This document shows positions 21,401 through 29,298 of a stretch of DNA of 64,000 nt, piece after piece. The notes below the pieces were generated by a model. The model saw nothing but the letters and a program-made list of their open reading frames with translations. It was not told where the DNA came from and did not search any database. Every line of letters begins with the position of its first letter. Positions within the stretch are counted from its first letter, which is position 1. The position numbers and the translations under genes were made by a program. Source of the DNA: Podarcis raffonei (taxonomy: Eukaryota; Chordata; Lepidosauria; Squamata; Lacertidae). The stretch is from positions 38,818,001-38,882,000 of the forward strand of contig NC_070614.1 in NCBI RefSeq assembly GCF_027172205.1, read 5' to 3'.

Positions 21401-23584
21401 CTTGGCCAATGCTGAAAACTAATTACCATAATCATGGTCATTATTTATTCTGCTTTCATCCTGCCATTCCTCCCAGAAGTTTAAGGCAGGATACACAATT
21501 TTTCCCTTTTAGCCTCGAAACAAACCCTGTGAGTTATGAAAGTTTAATAAAAAATTAATAATAAACAAACCAACCCTGTGAGGTATAGGCTGAGGCTGAA
21601 GGAGAGGGACTGGTTTAAGGTTAGCCAGTGAGATTCTCGGATGGATGTTGATTCGAACCTGGGTCTACCCAGGTGTAGTCCAGCATTCAAGCTACACTTA
21701 TGTCTGGGACACTTTATATTAGTCCGGTCGTACCTCGGCTCCCAAACGCCTTGGAAATCGAACGTTCCAACTCCCAAACAATTGAGAACTGGAAGTGAGT
21801 GTTCCAGTTTTCGAACGTTCTTTTGGAAGCCAAATGTCTGACGGGGCTTCCGTGGCTACCGATTGGCTGCGAAATCGACTTCCAAGGTATGACTGTACAC
21901 CACTCTTCATCCATAGATCTCAGGGTGGTTCACAGCATAAAGCTGCAATATAAAAACCACAAATGCATAGTAAAAATAAGAACAACAAATCAATATCCCG
22001 CCCCCCCCCCTTCCACAACACATTTAAAACGGCATCAGATGTCAGTCAGCCAAAGGCCTGGTTGAAGAGGAACATTTTCGCTTGACGTCTAAAGGTGTAT
22101 AACAGAGCTTCCCAAACTTTGTGTTGCAATATGCTAGTGTGTCAGCTGCAGTGTGTAGGTGAGTTGCACAAACCCTCCCCACGCTCCTCCGGGGCTGGAA
22201 AGGGGTTAATTTAACCTCCTGTTTGCTAGAAAAACTGAATTACTGTGTCACAAAATGATGCATGTCTAAAAAGTGTGTCTCCAACTCAGAGGATGTCCAC
22301 AGGGTCCAGGTAGGTTCATATGGAGAGAGGCGGTCCTTGAAGTATTACGGCCCTGAGCTATTTATATCTTTCTTCCTCGTTTTGCACATGCGGCTATTGT
22401 TCGCCGGCTAAACAGAAATGTAAGTGCTACTGTTGCCCGTGACAGATGCAGCCTCTGCACCCCACATTGTGGCAGTGTTTGCCCCCCCCCCTTGGGAGCC
22501 TCTCACCATTTGATTGCATGAGCGAGTGAGCTTCTCCAACCCTGACACATTTCTCACTCTGTCGGGCAGGTTTGAGCAGACCTTTGGCCAGGAGCTGCTC
22601 ACAAACTGCACCCTCCTGCTTTGCCACGGGGCGGTGACCCCCTTGGACCTGGTGTCGGTCACAACCGCGTCGGGCTCCCGTTCCTTCTCCTTCCTGAGCG
22701 TGGCCTGGGGCTTCATCTCCGACGTGGACATTGAGAGCGAGAAGTTCCGGCACATCGGCCCGGCTCGCTTCACCTTGGGGACGATGGTCCGCCTGGCCTC
22801 CTTGAACACTTACCGGGGGCGTCTCTCCTACCTGCCCGCCCTGGAGGGCACTGCCCACCGCCCCATCTTGCGCAGCATCACCATGGCGGCCAACGGGAGC
22901 CTCCCCTTCCAGCACGGGCCGCTCCACCGCACCGTCTCTGACCTGGGCCTGTGCAAGGAACGCCACGCCCTCTGCTTCCAGGAGGTGGAGCCTACCGACG
23001 AGCCCACCCCCTCGCCCAGCTCCCCACCCTCTTCCTCCAGCTTCCACTCTTCCAGCTTCAGCTTTGAGAACCTGTCGGAGGAGCTCGTGGCTGACCGCAG
23101 GGAGGCCGGGCTGCCCATGACCGCACCTGCCGTCTCGCTGTCTCCCCAGCAGGTGCACGGCCCCCCAGACGAGTTCCTGGCGCCTCTGGACCAGCCGGTG
23201 CCCAAGTCGTGGGTGACAGTGGAGGAGGACTTTGTCTCTGTGCTGGCCATCTACCAGTCTCACCTGGGAGCCGACCTGTTCATGGCGCCCTTTGCCTGCT
23301 TCAACGACGGCCTCATCCACCTTTTCTACATCAAGGCGGGCATCTCCCGGGCAGCCCTGATCCGCTTGTTCTTGGCCACGGAGAAGGGCACTCACTTTGA
23401 CATGGAGTGCCCGCACTTCATCCACATTCCCGTCCGGGCCTTCCGCATCGAGCCCCTCACTCACAAGGGCATCCTCACCATTGATGGAGAGAGAGTGGAG
23501 TACGGCCCCATCCAGGGGCAGATCCACCACTCGGTGGCCAATCTAATCACCGGCGTGAACCAGGTGAAGATCACAGCGTTCTGA
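2981..23584 (+). CDS. SPHK2: Sphingosine kinase 2 (SPHK2), whole coding span, 5 coding exons
   Basis: SPHK2 phosphorylates sphingosine (and sphinganine) with ATP to make sphingosine-1-phosphate; in mammals it acts in the nucleus, mitochondria and ER. Spliced exons give 599 residues (human isoforms are 618-654). An N-terminal SPHK2-specific region (about 1-141) precedes the diacylglycerol-kinase-type catalytic domain. That domain shows LLLLLNPFGGKGNA (about 154-167), the ATP-site SGDG motif (216-219) and GILPCGSGNA (243-252). The C-terminal half ends in the substrate-site block RAFRIEPLTHKGILTIDGE. A basic stretch PLKKRKV (85-91) is a likely nuclear signal. Junction phases are 1, 1, 0 and 2 and all fit. 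The central Ser/Pro-rich linker is shorter than in human. Residue 222 is Tyr where human SPHK2 and SPHK1 have His. The start is the first in-frame ATG after a stop at 2933; another ATG lies at 2987. The gene is convergent with DBP. Confidence 0.95.
4272..4375. repeat. Fold-back (ACAACTCCCATCATCC) element copy
   Basis: This is a degenerate copy of a short palindromic element found many times in the window. The left arm has GCCCTCCAATAT and CTCCCACTCTCGCTGACC, and the right arm has GGTGGGAGTTGGGAGTCGAAC. The family behaves like a MITE (non-autonomous DNA transposon); the parent superfamily is not certain. Confidence 0.5.
4768..4857. repeat. Short palindromic lizard repeat (ACTTACCTGGG type)
   Basis: The left half reads GCATGCTTACCTGGGATAAG and the right half GTGCTTATTTCTGGGTAGTG, an imperfect inverted pair about a CCTTTGAAC centre. 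This matches a MITE-like repeat common in sauropsid genomes. A partial relative lies near 29308-29360. Confidence 0.45.
4960..5035. repeat. Partial fold-back element
   Basis: One arm only is recognisable (CAGCTCCCATTATCCCTGACC followed by a GGCTGG core). It is an old relative of the fold-back family described at 10444-10572. Confidence 0.35.
8165..8550 (+). mobile_element. CR1 LINE 3' end
   Basis: The order of blocks follows the CR1 3' end: TTTAGCCTGGAGAAGAG near 8197, AGGAAGAACTGTATGACAG near 8367, GGATAGCCAGCTGCTGGA near 8444, then a CTAGATGAGCC and CCTTGGGGTCCCTTCC tail. CR1 is the main LINE of reptiles and birds. The copy is 5'-truncated and carries no intact reading frame. Confidence 0.7.
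8841..9015 (-). repeat. Squamate interspersed repeat, LINE-like fragment
   Basis: Contains GCCTGTTGGGTCAGGCCAAT and CCTGTGAGAAACCCACAAG followed by a TTCCAGCAACTGGTGTTCAG block. The same blocks occur as reverse complement at 12870-13005. I recognise it as a common lizard repeat but cannot fix its class. Confidence 0.5.
9812..9905. repeat. Fold-back element copy
   Basis: Arms are GTTGTTGGACTGCAACTGCC on the left and GGGAGCTGTAGTCCAACCG on the right, with the shared CCTTGACCATTGGCCATTCT core. It belongs to the same family as 10444-10572. Confidence 0.5.
10444..10572. mobile_element. Fold-back MITE, best-preserved copy
   Basis: Terminal inverted arms are nearly perfect over about 30 bp: it begins GCATAGGCAAACTCGGCCCT and ends with the matching AGGGCCGAGTTTGCCTATGC. 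The inner arms read TCTACAACTCCCAT and ATTGTAGTCC. The transcript would fold into one long hairpin. No coding capacity is present, so it needs a transposase from elsewhere. Confidence 0.65.
11049..11130. repeat. Fold-back element fragment
   Basis: A one-sided copy with CTTTGGCCCTCTGGATGTTG and AACTACAACTCCCATCAGCC blocks, lacking most of the second arm. Confidence 0.45.
11937..12590 (-). repeat. MIR-like SINE, split by a Bov-B insertion
   Basis: The left part (11937-12047) has CAACAAACCTGTGAGGTAGG and a GACTGGCCC block. The right part (12525-12590) continues with GGATTTGAACTCTGGTCTCC and ends near CTGTGCCACACTGG. GGATTTGAACC is the reverse complement of a tRNA-type B box, so the element is a tRNA-derived SINE in minus orientation. 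The two halves are separated by a Bov-B fragment flanked by a 9 bp duplication. Confidence 0.65.
12048..12524 (+). mobile_element. Bov-B (RTE clade) LINE 3' end, 5'-truncated
   Basis: The translated text VFPVVMYGSESWTIKKADRR, then DAFELWCWRRLLRVPWTARR and LKLQYFGHLMRREDSLE is the C-terminal end of the Bov-B reverse transcriptase. The 3' end AGAGTCGGACACGACTAAAC is diagnostic. It is 477 bp long and flanked by a perfect 9 bp target duplication GGATTTGAA (12039-12047 and 12525-12533) created inside a MIR-like SINE. Bov-B is known for sharing between squamates and ruminants by horizontal transfer. Confidence 0.9.
12870..13005 (+). repeat. Squamate interspersed repeat, LINE-like fragment
   Basis: Reads CAGGCACTGGGAATCACAAA, then GTGAGAGCAGGATGTTGGAC and GGGCCATTGGCCTGGCCCAG. 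It is the opposite orientation of the copy at 8841-9015. Confidence 0.5.
13398..13690 (-). mobile_element. L2-like LINE 3' end
   Basis: Minus-strand text encodes the end of a LINE reverse-transcriptase frame (a WSALPSDVEEIN block, related to [13 protein letters not shown] at 37028). It continues into a GCCCATCTGACTAGGTTGC motif and an ATT-rich tail. It is a 5'-truncated copy. Confidence 0.6.
14115..14215. repeat. Fold-back element copy
   Basis: Arms are TTGTTGGACTACAGCTCCCA and TGGGAGTTGGAGTCTAACGA about a short core. Same family as 10444-10572. Confidence 0.5.
14763..14836 (-). repeat. CR1-type tail fragment
   Basis: Contains GAATCATAGAATTGTAGACT and CATCCGGCCCAACCCCCTGC, the reverse complement of a CR1-type 3' tail shared by reptile CR1 LINEs and the SINEs they mobilise. 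Confidence 0.6.
15417..15637. mobile_element. DNA-transposon MITE with 12 bp inverted ends
   Basis: The element begins GAGCTACACCAT (15417-15428) and ends with the exact reverse complement ATGGTGTAGCTC (15626-15637). Inside are GAATCCTGGGACTTG and TTCTGGGAATTCTAGTTCTC, words shared with the copies at 25625, 26496, 39029, 46770 and 55448. It has no coding sequence. The parent superfamily is not identified. Confidence 0.6.
16604..16792 (-). repeat. MIR-like SINE (tRNA-derived)
   Basis: Contains CACCAACCCTGTGAAGTAAG, GTGACTTGCTCAAGGTTACA and the minus-strand B-box word GAGGATTTGAACCTGGGTC. It ends near CTGTGACACTGG. Confidence 0.6.
17143..17388. mobile_element. Tc1/mariner-like MITE (GTACCTTGG type)
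   Basis: Starts AGTTGTACCTTGGATCCCG and ends ACTTCCAAGATATGACTG, giving imperfect inverted ends, with TA on each side (17141-17142 and 17389-17390). A TA target site is the signature of the Tc1/mariner superfamily. Internal arms (TTGGCTGCAGGAGC and similar) make a second palindrome. It is non-coding. Confidence 0.6.
17531..18130 (-). mobile_element. L2-like LINE tail, interrupted by a MITE
   Basis: The left part (17531-17741) has GTATACCGCCCTATACC and AGCCAAAGGCCTGGTTGAAG. The right part (17978-18130) has GAGAGCATTCCACAAACGGG and GGAGGAGGCACACAGAGG. The same left part occurs uninterrupted at 21900-22100, which shows the pre-insertion sequence. Confidence 0.6.
17744..17977. mobile_element. 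Mariner-like MITE with TA duplication
   Basis: The element is 234 bp. It begins CAGTGGTACCTCA and ends TGAGGTACCACTG, a perfect 13 bp inverted repeat, with TA at 17742-17743 and 17978-17979. A second copy in the opposite order lies at 47655-47880. The host repeat at 21900-22100 keeps the empty site. Confidence 0.7.
18248..18280. repeat. (AAT)n microsatellite
   Basis: Short run of ATA/AAT units just upstream of SPHK2 coding exon 2. Confidence 0.6.
18396..18545 (+). CDS. SPHK2: SPHK2 coding exon 2 (kinase C1 block)
   Basis: Acceptor CCAG at 18392-18395, donor GTGAGG at 18546; 150 nt, phase 1 in and out. It encodes EISRSLLPRPRRLLLLLNPF onward, then GGKGNALQWCQNHILPMI and GFNLIQT (residues 142-191). 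LLLVNPFGGRG in human SPHK2 is the first conserved kinase block, involved in nucleotide binding. Confidence 0.95.
19005..19251 (+). mobile_element. Squam1/Sauria-type SINE, 5'-truncated
   Basis: It begins within the body at CTCCTGCCAACCTAGCAG and ends with the Bov-B-like tail (AGAGTCAGTCACGACTGG, then a CCTTTACCTTTACC end). It lacks the tRNA head present at 60676. A perfect 10 bp duplication ACTTTTGTTT flanks it (18995-19004 and 19252-19261), proving target-primed insertion. Confidence 0.8.
19268..19490 (+). repeat. MIR-like SINE
   Basis: Contains the plus-strand B-box word TCCCTGGTTCAAATGTCGCC followed by CACCAACTTGCTAGGC and a GTAATAATCCTAGATTACGG block. Old and diverged. Confidence 0.45.
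19616..19662. repeat. (CA)n microsatellite with palindromic flanks
   Basis: A CA run at about 19629-19650 sits between GTATGCATGCA and TGTATGCATGCA, so the flanks are themselves nearly inverted. Confidence 0.8.
19868..19962 (+). CDS. SPHK2: SPHK2 coding exon 3 (SGDG motif)
   Basis: Acceptor CCCAG at 19863-19867, donor GTATTG at 19963; 95 nt, phase 1 in and 0 out. It encodes ERQNHARELVQNINLAEWDG then IVSISGDGLLYE (residues 192-223). SGDG is the ATP-binding, catalytic-Asp motif (Asp 218). Human SPHK2 and SPHK1 read SGDGL(L/M)HEV; here the His is Tyr (codon TAT, 19957-19959). Confidence 0.95.
19963..20626 (+). other. SPHK2: SPHK2 intron 4
   Basis: 664 bp with C-runs near 20169 and 20544 and a (CCTT) tract forming the polypyrimidine segment before the acceptor. 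No repeat family or RNA gene recognised. Confidence 0.7.
20627..20742 (+). CDS. SPHK2: SPHK2 coding exon 4
   Basis: Acceptor CCAG at 20623-20626 after a CCTT-rich tract, donor GTAAGT at 20743; 116 nt, phase 0 in and 2 out. It encodes VVNGLMERPDWEEAIKMPLG then ILPCGSGNAVAAAINFRA (residues 224-261). NGL, RPDWE and the GSGNA nucleotide-site motif match human SPHK2 (NGLLDRPDWEEAVKMPVG). Confidence 0.95.
20930..21112 (-). repeat. MIR-like SINE (tRNA-derived)
   Basis: Full-looking copy: CTCCAAGGAGCTCAAGGTGA, GTGACTGGCCCAAGGTCATA, then the reverse B box GGGGATTTGAACCCGGGACT and an end near CTGCACCACACGG. Confidence 0.7.
21439..21715 (-). repeat. MIR-like SINE with internal duplication
   Basis: CAAACCCTGTGAGTTATGAA near 21525 is repeated as CAACCCTGTGAGGTATAGGC near 21570, around an AATAAT-rich spacer. 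This suggests a local duplication or two overlapping copies. The B-box side reads GATTCGAACCTGGGTCTACC. Confidence 0.55.
21724..21895. mobile_element. Tc1/mariner-like MITE, shortened copy
   Basis: Begins CGGTCGTACCTCGGCTCCC and ends TTCCAAGGTATGACTG followed by TA. Same family as 17143-17388 but lacking part of the middle. Confidence 0.55.
21900..22100 (-). repeat. L2-like LINE tail
   Basis: Has ATCTCAGGGTGGTTCACAGC, a CATCAGATGTCAGTCAGCC block and AAAGGCCTGGTTGAAGAGG. It retains the TA-containing site (near 22095) that is split by a MITE at 17744. Confidence 0.55.
22100..22290. repeat. hAT-like MITE, old
   Basis: Contains AGCTTCCCAAACTTTGTGTT at one end and GTGTCACAAAATGATGCATG towards the other, words typical of an old hAT-derived short element. 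Ends are not clean enough to define a target duplication. Confidence 0.35.
22570..23584 (+). CDS. SPHK2: SPHK2 terminal coding exon
   Basis: Acceptor GGCAG at 22565-22569, stop TGA at 23582-23584; 1015 nt, phase 2 in. It encodes residues 262-599, over half the protein. FSFLSVAWGFISDVDIESE, RFTLGTMVRLASL, TYRGRLSYLPA, PLHRTVSDL, WVTVEEDFVSVLAIYQSHLG and GISRAALIRLFLA match human SPHK2 blocks. A Ser/Pro-rich linker (EPTPSPSSPPSSSSFHSSS) stands where human has a longer Pro-rich insert. The exon is GC-rich, with C or G at most third positions. Confidence 0.95.
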
Positions 23585-24940
23585 CCCAGGATGCGGGAGC
23601 ACTTCGCAGATCTGACATAACTTTCGTTCTCTTCTGCCCCTTTGCTGCAAAGAGGGACCCTGAGGCTTGGGATCGGGGGTACTGTCTGTGTGGGTAGCGG
23701 GTGGGCATTCTGACTTGCAATGCCCCCTCCAGCCACCCAGATGGCAAGCTGCTTAAAACCTCCCTCTGCTCTTCTAGGCCTTGGCACACACATACCATAT
23801 ATTCCTTTAATGAGCCTTTGGGTGGCAAGTCTTGCCCACTCCCCATGATCCTCTGCTGCTGTCCATGCAACCTTTTGAATGTTGACCTCCTCCTTCCTTC
23901 CTTCCTTCCTCCCCCACCTGCATAGGCCTGGTTTTGCCAGCCTGTCTTGCATCTCCCATCAAGAAGGAGCAGCTTGGCTACAGGACCCTTGGTGTGGTTT
24001 GGGTCGAGAAGTGATGTAGCCTTTCCTCCCCTACAAGGACCCACCATCCTCTCCACCTTGTTCCTTTTTGGGCAGGCCCTTCTGTCCCACTTTTCCAACC
24101 ACTTGTCCCAGAGACGGGGGACACCTCTGCACTACCCTGCTTGCCAGTCTGGGGCAGCAACACTGAAGACTCCCATCCCTTTGCAGCTCATGGTTCAGGA
24201 CCATGTCTGAAGTGATGGGGAGAGAGATACTGGTGTGGGTTGGAGAGATGAGTGGGGCACTGAGTGGGCTGGGAAATGCACGTTCCACACCAACTTTCCT
24301 TCAAGCCGTGGGACCAAGAGTCATGTCCCAATTTCTAGTGTTGTTCTCTCTCTCCTCTCTTTTTGTGTCTTCTGCTGAATCACACACCTCTTTCCTGCTA
24401 AATGGGAGCCCCCTGACCCCTTTGAGGCTACCCTCTCTTCCCAATTTGCAGCCCCTTTTTGCCTGTGGTTCACAAGAAGCCACTTAGAGAACACTAAGCC
24501 TTGCTTGCTGCTCCTCGTCTTTCTACGGTCCGCTCAGCCAGGGTGGGGGTGTATGTGAAAGCAGTGAGACCACTGTAGCAGGGAGCTGAATGTAAGAGGC
24601 AGCCCACAAAACACTAACTTCTATTTGACACCACCACCCCTCCTTTTAAACCCTTAACAGAACCGAAGGCAGCCGTTTCCCCTCCTCTCTTTGTTTACCC
24701 TGGGAAGGGAGATCTGCCATCTTTCTTCGGAGTTGTGTTTGGTTCTTCGGCCACCTCTCCTGCAGAGGGTGACCAAGGACATTTAGGGCAAGGAAGGGAC
24801 CACTTTCTCGACAGCCTTCTATGGCTCCTTTCTAGCCAGCCGGAGGTGTAGTGAAAGGGGATGGGACTGACCCCCAACCCCTGCACTGATGACCTCCGAA
24901 TCTGGCCCTCTCTAGGAATAAACTTGATGAATGTAACTGG
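23585..24940 (+). other. SPHK2: SPHK2 3' UTR
   Basis: About 1.35 kb from the stop codon to just past the canonical poly(A) signal. It includes a (CCTT)n tract near 23889-23910. No other AATAAA was seen before 24917. Confidence 0.75.
24917..24922 (+). terminator. SPHK2: SPHK2 poly(A) signal AATAAA
   Basis: Canonical AATAAA, followed within about 20-35 bases by a T-rich stretch (TTTTTTCTTCTTCTC), a typical cleavage downstream element. Confidence 0.75.
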
Positions 24941-25624
24941 AATTTTTTCTTCTTCTCACGGGTGGGGGCTTAACTTTGGTAGGGCGGTTTGTTATTCTTT
25001 TCTCCCCACTATGTGGGGGTTAACAAGCAATTAAAATGATCCAATACTGTAATGGATATGTGTGTGTGTGTGCGTATATGAAATGTTCACCATACATGTA
25101 TTTGTGTCTCTTAAGAGATGTCGAATCAGGAGATTTAAGTTGGCAAATTCCACCGGCAAAACTTTCCCCCACTTCCTCATGGGAGAAAACCTGTATATCA
25201 AAGGTCGACCTAGTGGGTGGATGTCTAGGCCAGCACTGGAGCAAAACATAATAGGGTTCCTAATTTGCTGAAAGTCCCACATTACTTCCTTTGTTCTGTC
25301 CTTTCTCTTCTCAGAGTACATTGTTAAGCGTGACTGTTTTAAAAGGCGGTTAGAAAGATTTGCAGAGGATAAGGCCATCATTGTCTCCTCACGATGCCTC
25401 CAGTATCCAAGCCTCTGAATCCTGGCTGCTGGGGAGCATGAGTGAGAGAGTGCGGTTGTGCTCATGTCCTGTCTGTGGGCTTTCCATAGGCATCTCTTTA
25501 GCCACTGTGGGACACCATTTGCCCCACCATTTGCATCTGAAAAAAACAACTTTGCAATGAAAGGTGGAAATGAGATTCTTCCCTGCAGTGGACACATCAA
25601 CACCATGCATTGAAAGCACCACAA

Positions 25625-25868
25625 AACCAATTTAAACAGTTGTGGCTTTCCATAGTTTGTTAAGGGTGCCAAGAGGTGTTGCGGGGGGAAGGGGGACTGA
25701 TCCGTAAACCATTCTGGGAATTTTAAACTCTGTGAGGGGAATAGGGACGGCCTAACAAGGCTCAGCACCCTTCACAAACTACAGCTCCCAGAATTCTTTG
25801 GGGCAAGCTATGATTGTTTAAAGCGGTGTGGTGGTGTTTTAAACGTAAGGTGTGAATGTGGCCTAGGT
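25625..25868. mobile_element. Fold-back MITE (CAGCTCCCAGAATTCTTTGG type)
   Basis: Left arm has AGTTTGTTAAGGGTGCC and CATTCTGGGAATTTTAAACT. Right arm has CAGCACCCTTCACAAACTAC and AGCTCCCAGAATTCTTTGGG. The two arms are reverse complements over much of their length. Non-coding. Confidence 0.55.
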
Positions 25869-26495
25869 AGGCCTGGACTTGGGCCATTGGCTGCTCTTTG
25901 TTAACACGACTGCTCACGGTCCCGTTAGGTTAACAAGCAGTTTTTACGTTCTTTAGCTGCTGGTTTTTGTCTTCACTCTGAATGGAGCTGGAGAAGTGCG
26001 TGTGAGAGAGAGCAGGTTTTATTTACAAAGGAAAGGCCATCCTGCAAAGTTTCCATCTCACAGAAACCTCCTGAGAGCCAGGCTGTCATTTTGATCCCTG
26101 TAATCGGAGCATATGAATGACACTATTGGGAGGCAGCACAGAGACCTCTGCCTGCCACAGCAAGGAGGGCGGCTTCCTCTCTGGGAAAAAGACCCTCTGT
26201 GGCAGTTGCTTTGTGGTGTTTAGGTGGCATGTAAGGCCGACTCAGGAGGAAACTGGGGGAATTCGGGGATCCTCTGACATTAGCGTGGGCTTAAATGACT
26301 GCTGTTTGAAAAGGAAAGGCAGTCGAAGGGACCAAGATTTTTTATTTTCTTTGTTCATGTGAAAGTTCCTAGGTATTTTATTAGTAATACTTTAGCTTGC
26401 CCTATTTTCCACTCTCTCCCTATTTCCCACAAGCTGCTAGTGGGAGCTGGTGAATCCATCATTAAGATGTGTTGATCAGAAAAGGGCAGATCCAT

Positions 26496-26690
26496 ACTTT
26501 TAAAGCACCGTCAACACACATTCACAGCACATGGCCTTCCCACCCCACCCCCCAAGAATCCATGGAACTGCAGTTTGTTAAGGTGCCGGGAACGGTAGCG
26601 CTCTGGGGGGACGGACTACAGTTCCCATGATTCTTTTGGGAAAGTCGTGAGCATTTAATGTGCTTTAAATTATGTAGATCTTTCCACAGA
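26496..26690. mobile_element. Fold-back MITE, second copy of the same type
   Basis: Contains TTTTAAAGCACCGTCAACAC and GCAGTTTGTTAAGGTGCCGG, then GACTACAGTTCCCATGATTC and GTGCTTTAAATTATGTAGAT. Arms pair across a central CTCTGGGGGGACGG. Confidence 0.5.
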
Positions 26691-28510
26691 TCTGGCTTTG
26701 GGGGGGAGGGAGATGAGGAAAAGACGACAGAACTGTGTGTGTCAATGTATGAAAGCGTAGGCTCACAGACGTATTTAGCAGGGCCACAAAGCAAGGAACG
26801 ATTGCCTCTTGAGAGGGTTTTCTACTGTCCAGATAACAATTGTGCAGAGCCACACAGCTCCTGCAGCTCGCCAGCCCTGTGTGGGACTTCCAGGGCCCTC
26901 ACCAAACTTTGCTGCTTGCCTGGGACTGCAAAAACAGGCAGCGGGAGATGTCCTCAGGCACGCAGCAGGCCACAACCCTCACCTAGCCTGCCAGGTTACA
27001 AGGCGGAACACTTTCTTCTGTGGGCCTGAGCCTCCTATCTCCCCCCACCCCTTCCCCACACCCCTTTTAAATGTATATTATATAACTCTATTTGTGGCTT
27101 ACCTCATAGGCAGTGTCTTAGGAAGCATCGCTTCTCTGTTTGCTGCTTGTTGCACTTTAAAAACAGATATTTCCTATAACGTTGCACAGTCTTAACTTCG
27201 ACTACCGTAGCTTTAAATACTTTTTCCAGCATCAAGAAGAGTAGCTTTAGAATCGCCCTGAGGCGATCCAGTTCACTCTTGCAGCGCCAGCGCCTGCTCC
27301 AGATCCCGCAAGGGGGGGGTGTCCTTCTTGTCGCAAACCCCACTGTCCGAAATGGGGAGGACAATGTGGCTGGAGGGTGGCACTTATTCTTGCTCCTGTC
27401 ACCGGTTGTGTTCTTGGAGAGGGTTGGGAGAACAGCAGTGACACCGAGGAGGAGCAGAGCCCTGGATCCCCCTCCTGGGATATGGGCCTCAGCCGGTGAC
27501 TGGCAATTCCAGCACTCGGCACCACACTCTGTTGTCCCCTCAGAAACACTTTTTGTTCTGGTGGGAGGGAAGTTCAGCAATGCAGAAATAAATTGGTTTT
27601 TTTTCAGGATCGGGACTTGTGGGCAGAATTCTTGGAGGAGCAATATTCAGGGTTGTGTCCAATGTTTCACACCCATTATGGACATAAATTTCAGCGAGTC
27701 TGAGCAGAATTTAGTGGCATACAACCCTCAAGGTCTGCCCTCACTCGCTTAGCAACCATCAAAAATTGTTATCAGATATATCCACTGGAAGAACACAGGA
27801 TACCACCCCCCTCCTTCAAAGTAGTAATGCATACGAGCTTGGTATTTATATATGTTGGGGAATAGAATGCAAAATATGCCAAGGAAGAAATTATTCAGCT
27901 GCTTATTGCTCTTAATTTATTATGGAGCCTGTATAATCGCTGCTCTTAATTTTAATGCATAGATCTGTGCTGGGGTGTTAATAACTTACCCTGAGCTACT
28001 CATGTGTTTGGTAGAGGTTTACAAGGTTGCCTTACAGCTCTTCCCATCCCCTGTCGCATCTCAACCTCATCGTCCTCACTGTTAACATCTTCATGTCTGC
28101 ACAAGAATGCTTAGCTCAGAGAAAATAAACTGGCAGGCAAGACTGTGTCTTTTAATCTGGGACCTGCTGCATGTTTAACTGGCTGAGATTTCTAGCACTG
28201 CTGTTGTTAAACAACCAAGGTTCTAGTCCCTTGTGATAGCAGAGAAACGTTTTTGAACACAGGCAAATATGGCAAATGGTTTTGGAGATTTATTTATTTT
28301 TTAGTGCAACGCCTGAAGTTGGCGAAGGGGTAGAAGCATGTCTGAAGACGTATTCTCCTAAATCAGTTTGTAACCAGTCGAGCTGTCATGGCTCCTGGCC
28401 AGGAAACTCAGAGACTGGGGTTCTGTGAAGGAGGTGTGCATCTTAACAAACAATATTCAGCCACCTCCTCACACTGTGGCTTGAGTCAGTTTCATTTGTG
28501 GGGTGGAAGC

Positions 28511-28518
28511 TTACGTAA
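28511..28518. promoter_or_regulatory. Perfect PAR-bZIP D-box TTACGTAA
   Basis: TTACGTAA is the palindromic optimum bound by DBP, TEF and HLF. It lies between SPHK2 and DBP, far from either promoter, so a role is only a possibility. One such 8-mer per window is not surprising by chance; two are seen (also 10799-10806). Confidence 0.25.
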
Positions 28519-28963
28519 CTCATTTAAAAGAAGTTGTAGAAAGTGAGTTCTGACGGATAGCCGTGCGCTTTGCAACACAGAACTCTTTGCTGCGCAAAAT
28601 GTTAACACAGCTAATTCTAACCTATTGAAAGGTTCCTGATAAAAGGGACCAGAATGATGTAGGAGTTAGTGGGTGAGATTTGTATTGGGGAGAATCACTC
28701 TGAAATCCCCACTCAAGATCTGTGATCTTTGCCTGATGGCTTGCTCTCAGCCTTAGCTACTTTAGAGGGTGGTTGTGAGAATAAAAAAGTAGGGAGGGAC
28801 CATAATATATACACTATCCGAAAATAATTAGAGGAAAGGTGGGATTAACTAATTAGGGGAGGGGCCCACTGCACGTTCTGAAGGAATGTGATGCAGCAGC
28901 CAGCCTTGGGGTCACTACTTGGAAGGGAGATCAGCTGGAGACTCCCACATTTGGTGCCCCCTG

Positions 28964-29098
28964 ACTGCATGGTGCTGATAACACCAAGGTTGCAGGTTTG
29001 ATCCCCGTATGGGACAGCTGCATATTCCTGCATTTGCAGGGGGTTGGACTAGATGATCCTCAGGTTCCCTTCTAACTCTACAGTTCTATGATTCTTTG
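28964..29098 (+). mobile_element. tRNA-Ile-derived SINE with CR1-type tail
   Basis: The head GGTGCTGATAACACCAAGG then GTTGCAGGTTTGATCCCCGT matches the anticodon arm and T arm of an isoleucine tRNA. The tail GGGGTTGGACTAGATGATCC to TACAGTTCTATGATTCTTT is the CR1-type 3' end, which implies mobilisation by CR1. Confidence 0.65.
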
Positions 29099-29153
29099 GA
29101 TGAAGGCAGGATCTAAATGAAATGGGGGGAGGACTGCAGGCCTATATCCACTT

Positions 29154-29298
29154 CAGTGGCGTAGCGTGGGTTGTCAGCACCCGGGGCAAGGCAAAATTTG
29201 TGCCCCCTAACCCATGGATTTGCGCCCCCTAACCCTAACCCCCAGATGTTGCGCCCGATGCGGCCGGCCCCCCCTGCACCCCCCACGCTATGCCACTG
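29154..29298. mobile_element. hAT MITE with 8 bp target duplication
   Basis: Starts CAGTGGCGTAGCGTGGG and ends CCCACGCTATGCCACTG, an almost perfect 17 bp inverted repeat. It is flanked by a perfect 8 bp duplication ATCCACTT (29146-29153 and 29299-29306), the hAT signature. Inside is a telomere-like CCCTAACCCTAACCCC run (about 29227-29242). It is 145 bp and non-coding. The intact duplication suggests a fairly young insertion. Confidence 0.8.

Larger units (their letters stand above)
20743..22569 (+). other. SPHK2: SPHK2 intron 5
   Basis: Largely made of repeats: two MIR-like SINEs, a mariner-like MITE, an L2-like tail and a hAT-like MITE (listed separately). It ends in GTCGGGCAG at 22569. Confidence 0.75.

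Noticed and set aside
22427-23530. 367-residue open frame on the minus strand
   Set aside because: It is antisense to the GC-rich SPHK2 terminal exon, whose third-position bias keeps the opposite frame open. The product matches no family I know.
29207-29243. Interstitial telomere array
   Set aside because: Only two or three CCCTAA units are present, and they lie inside a small hAT element.
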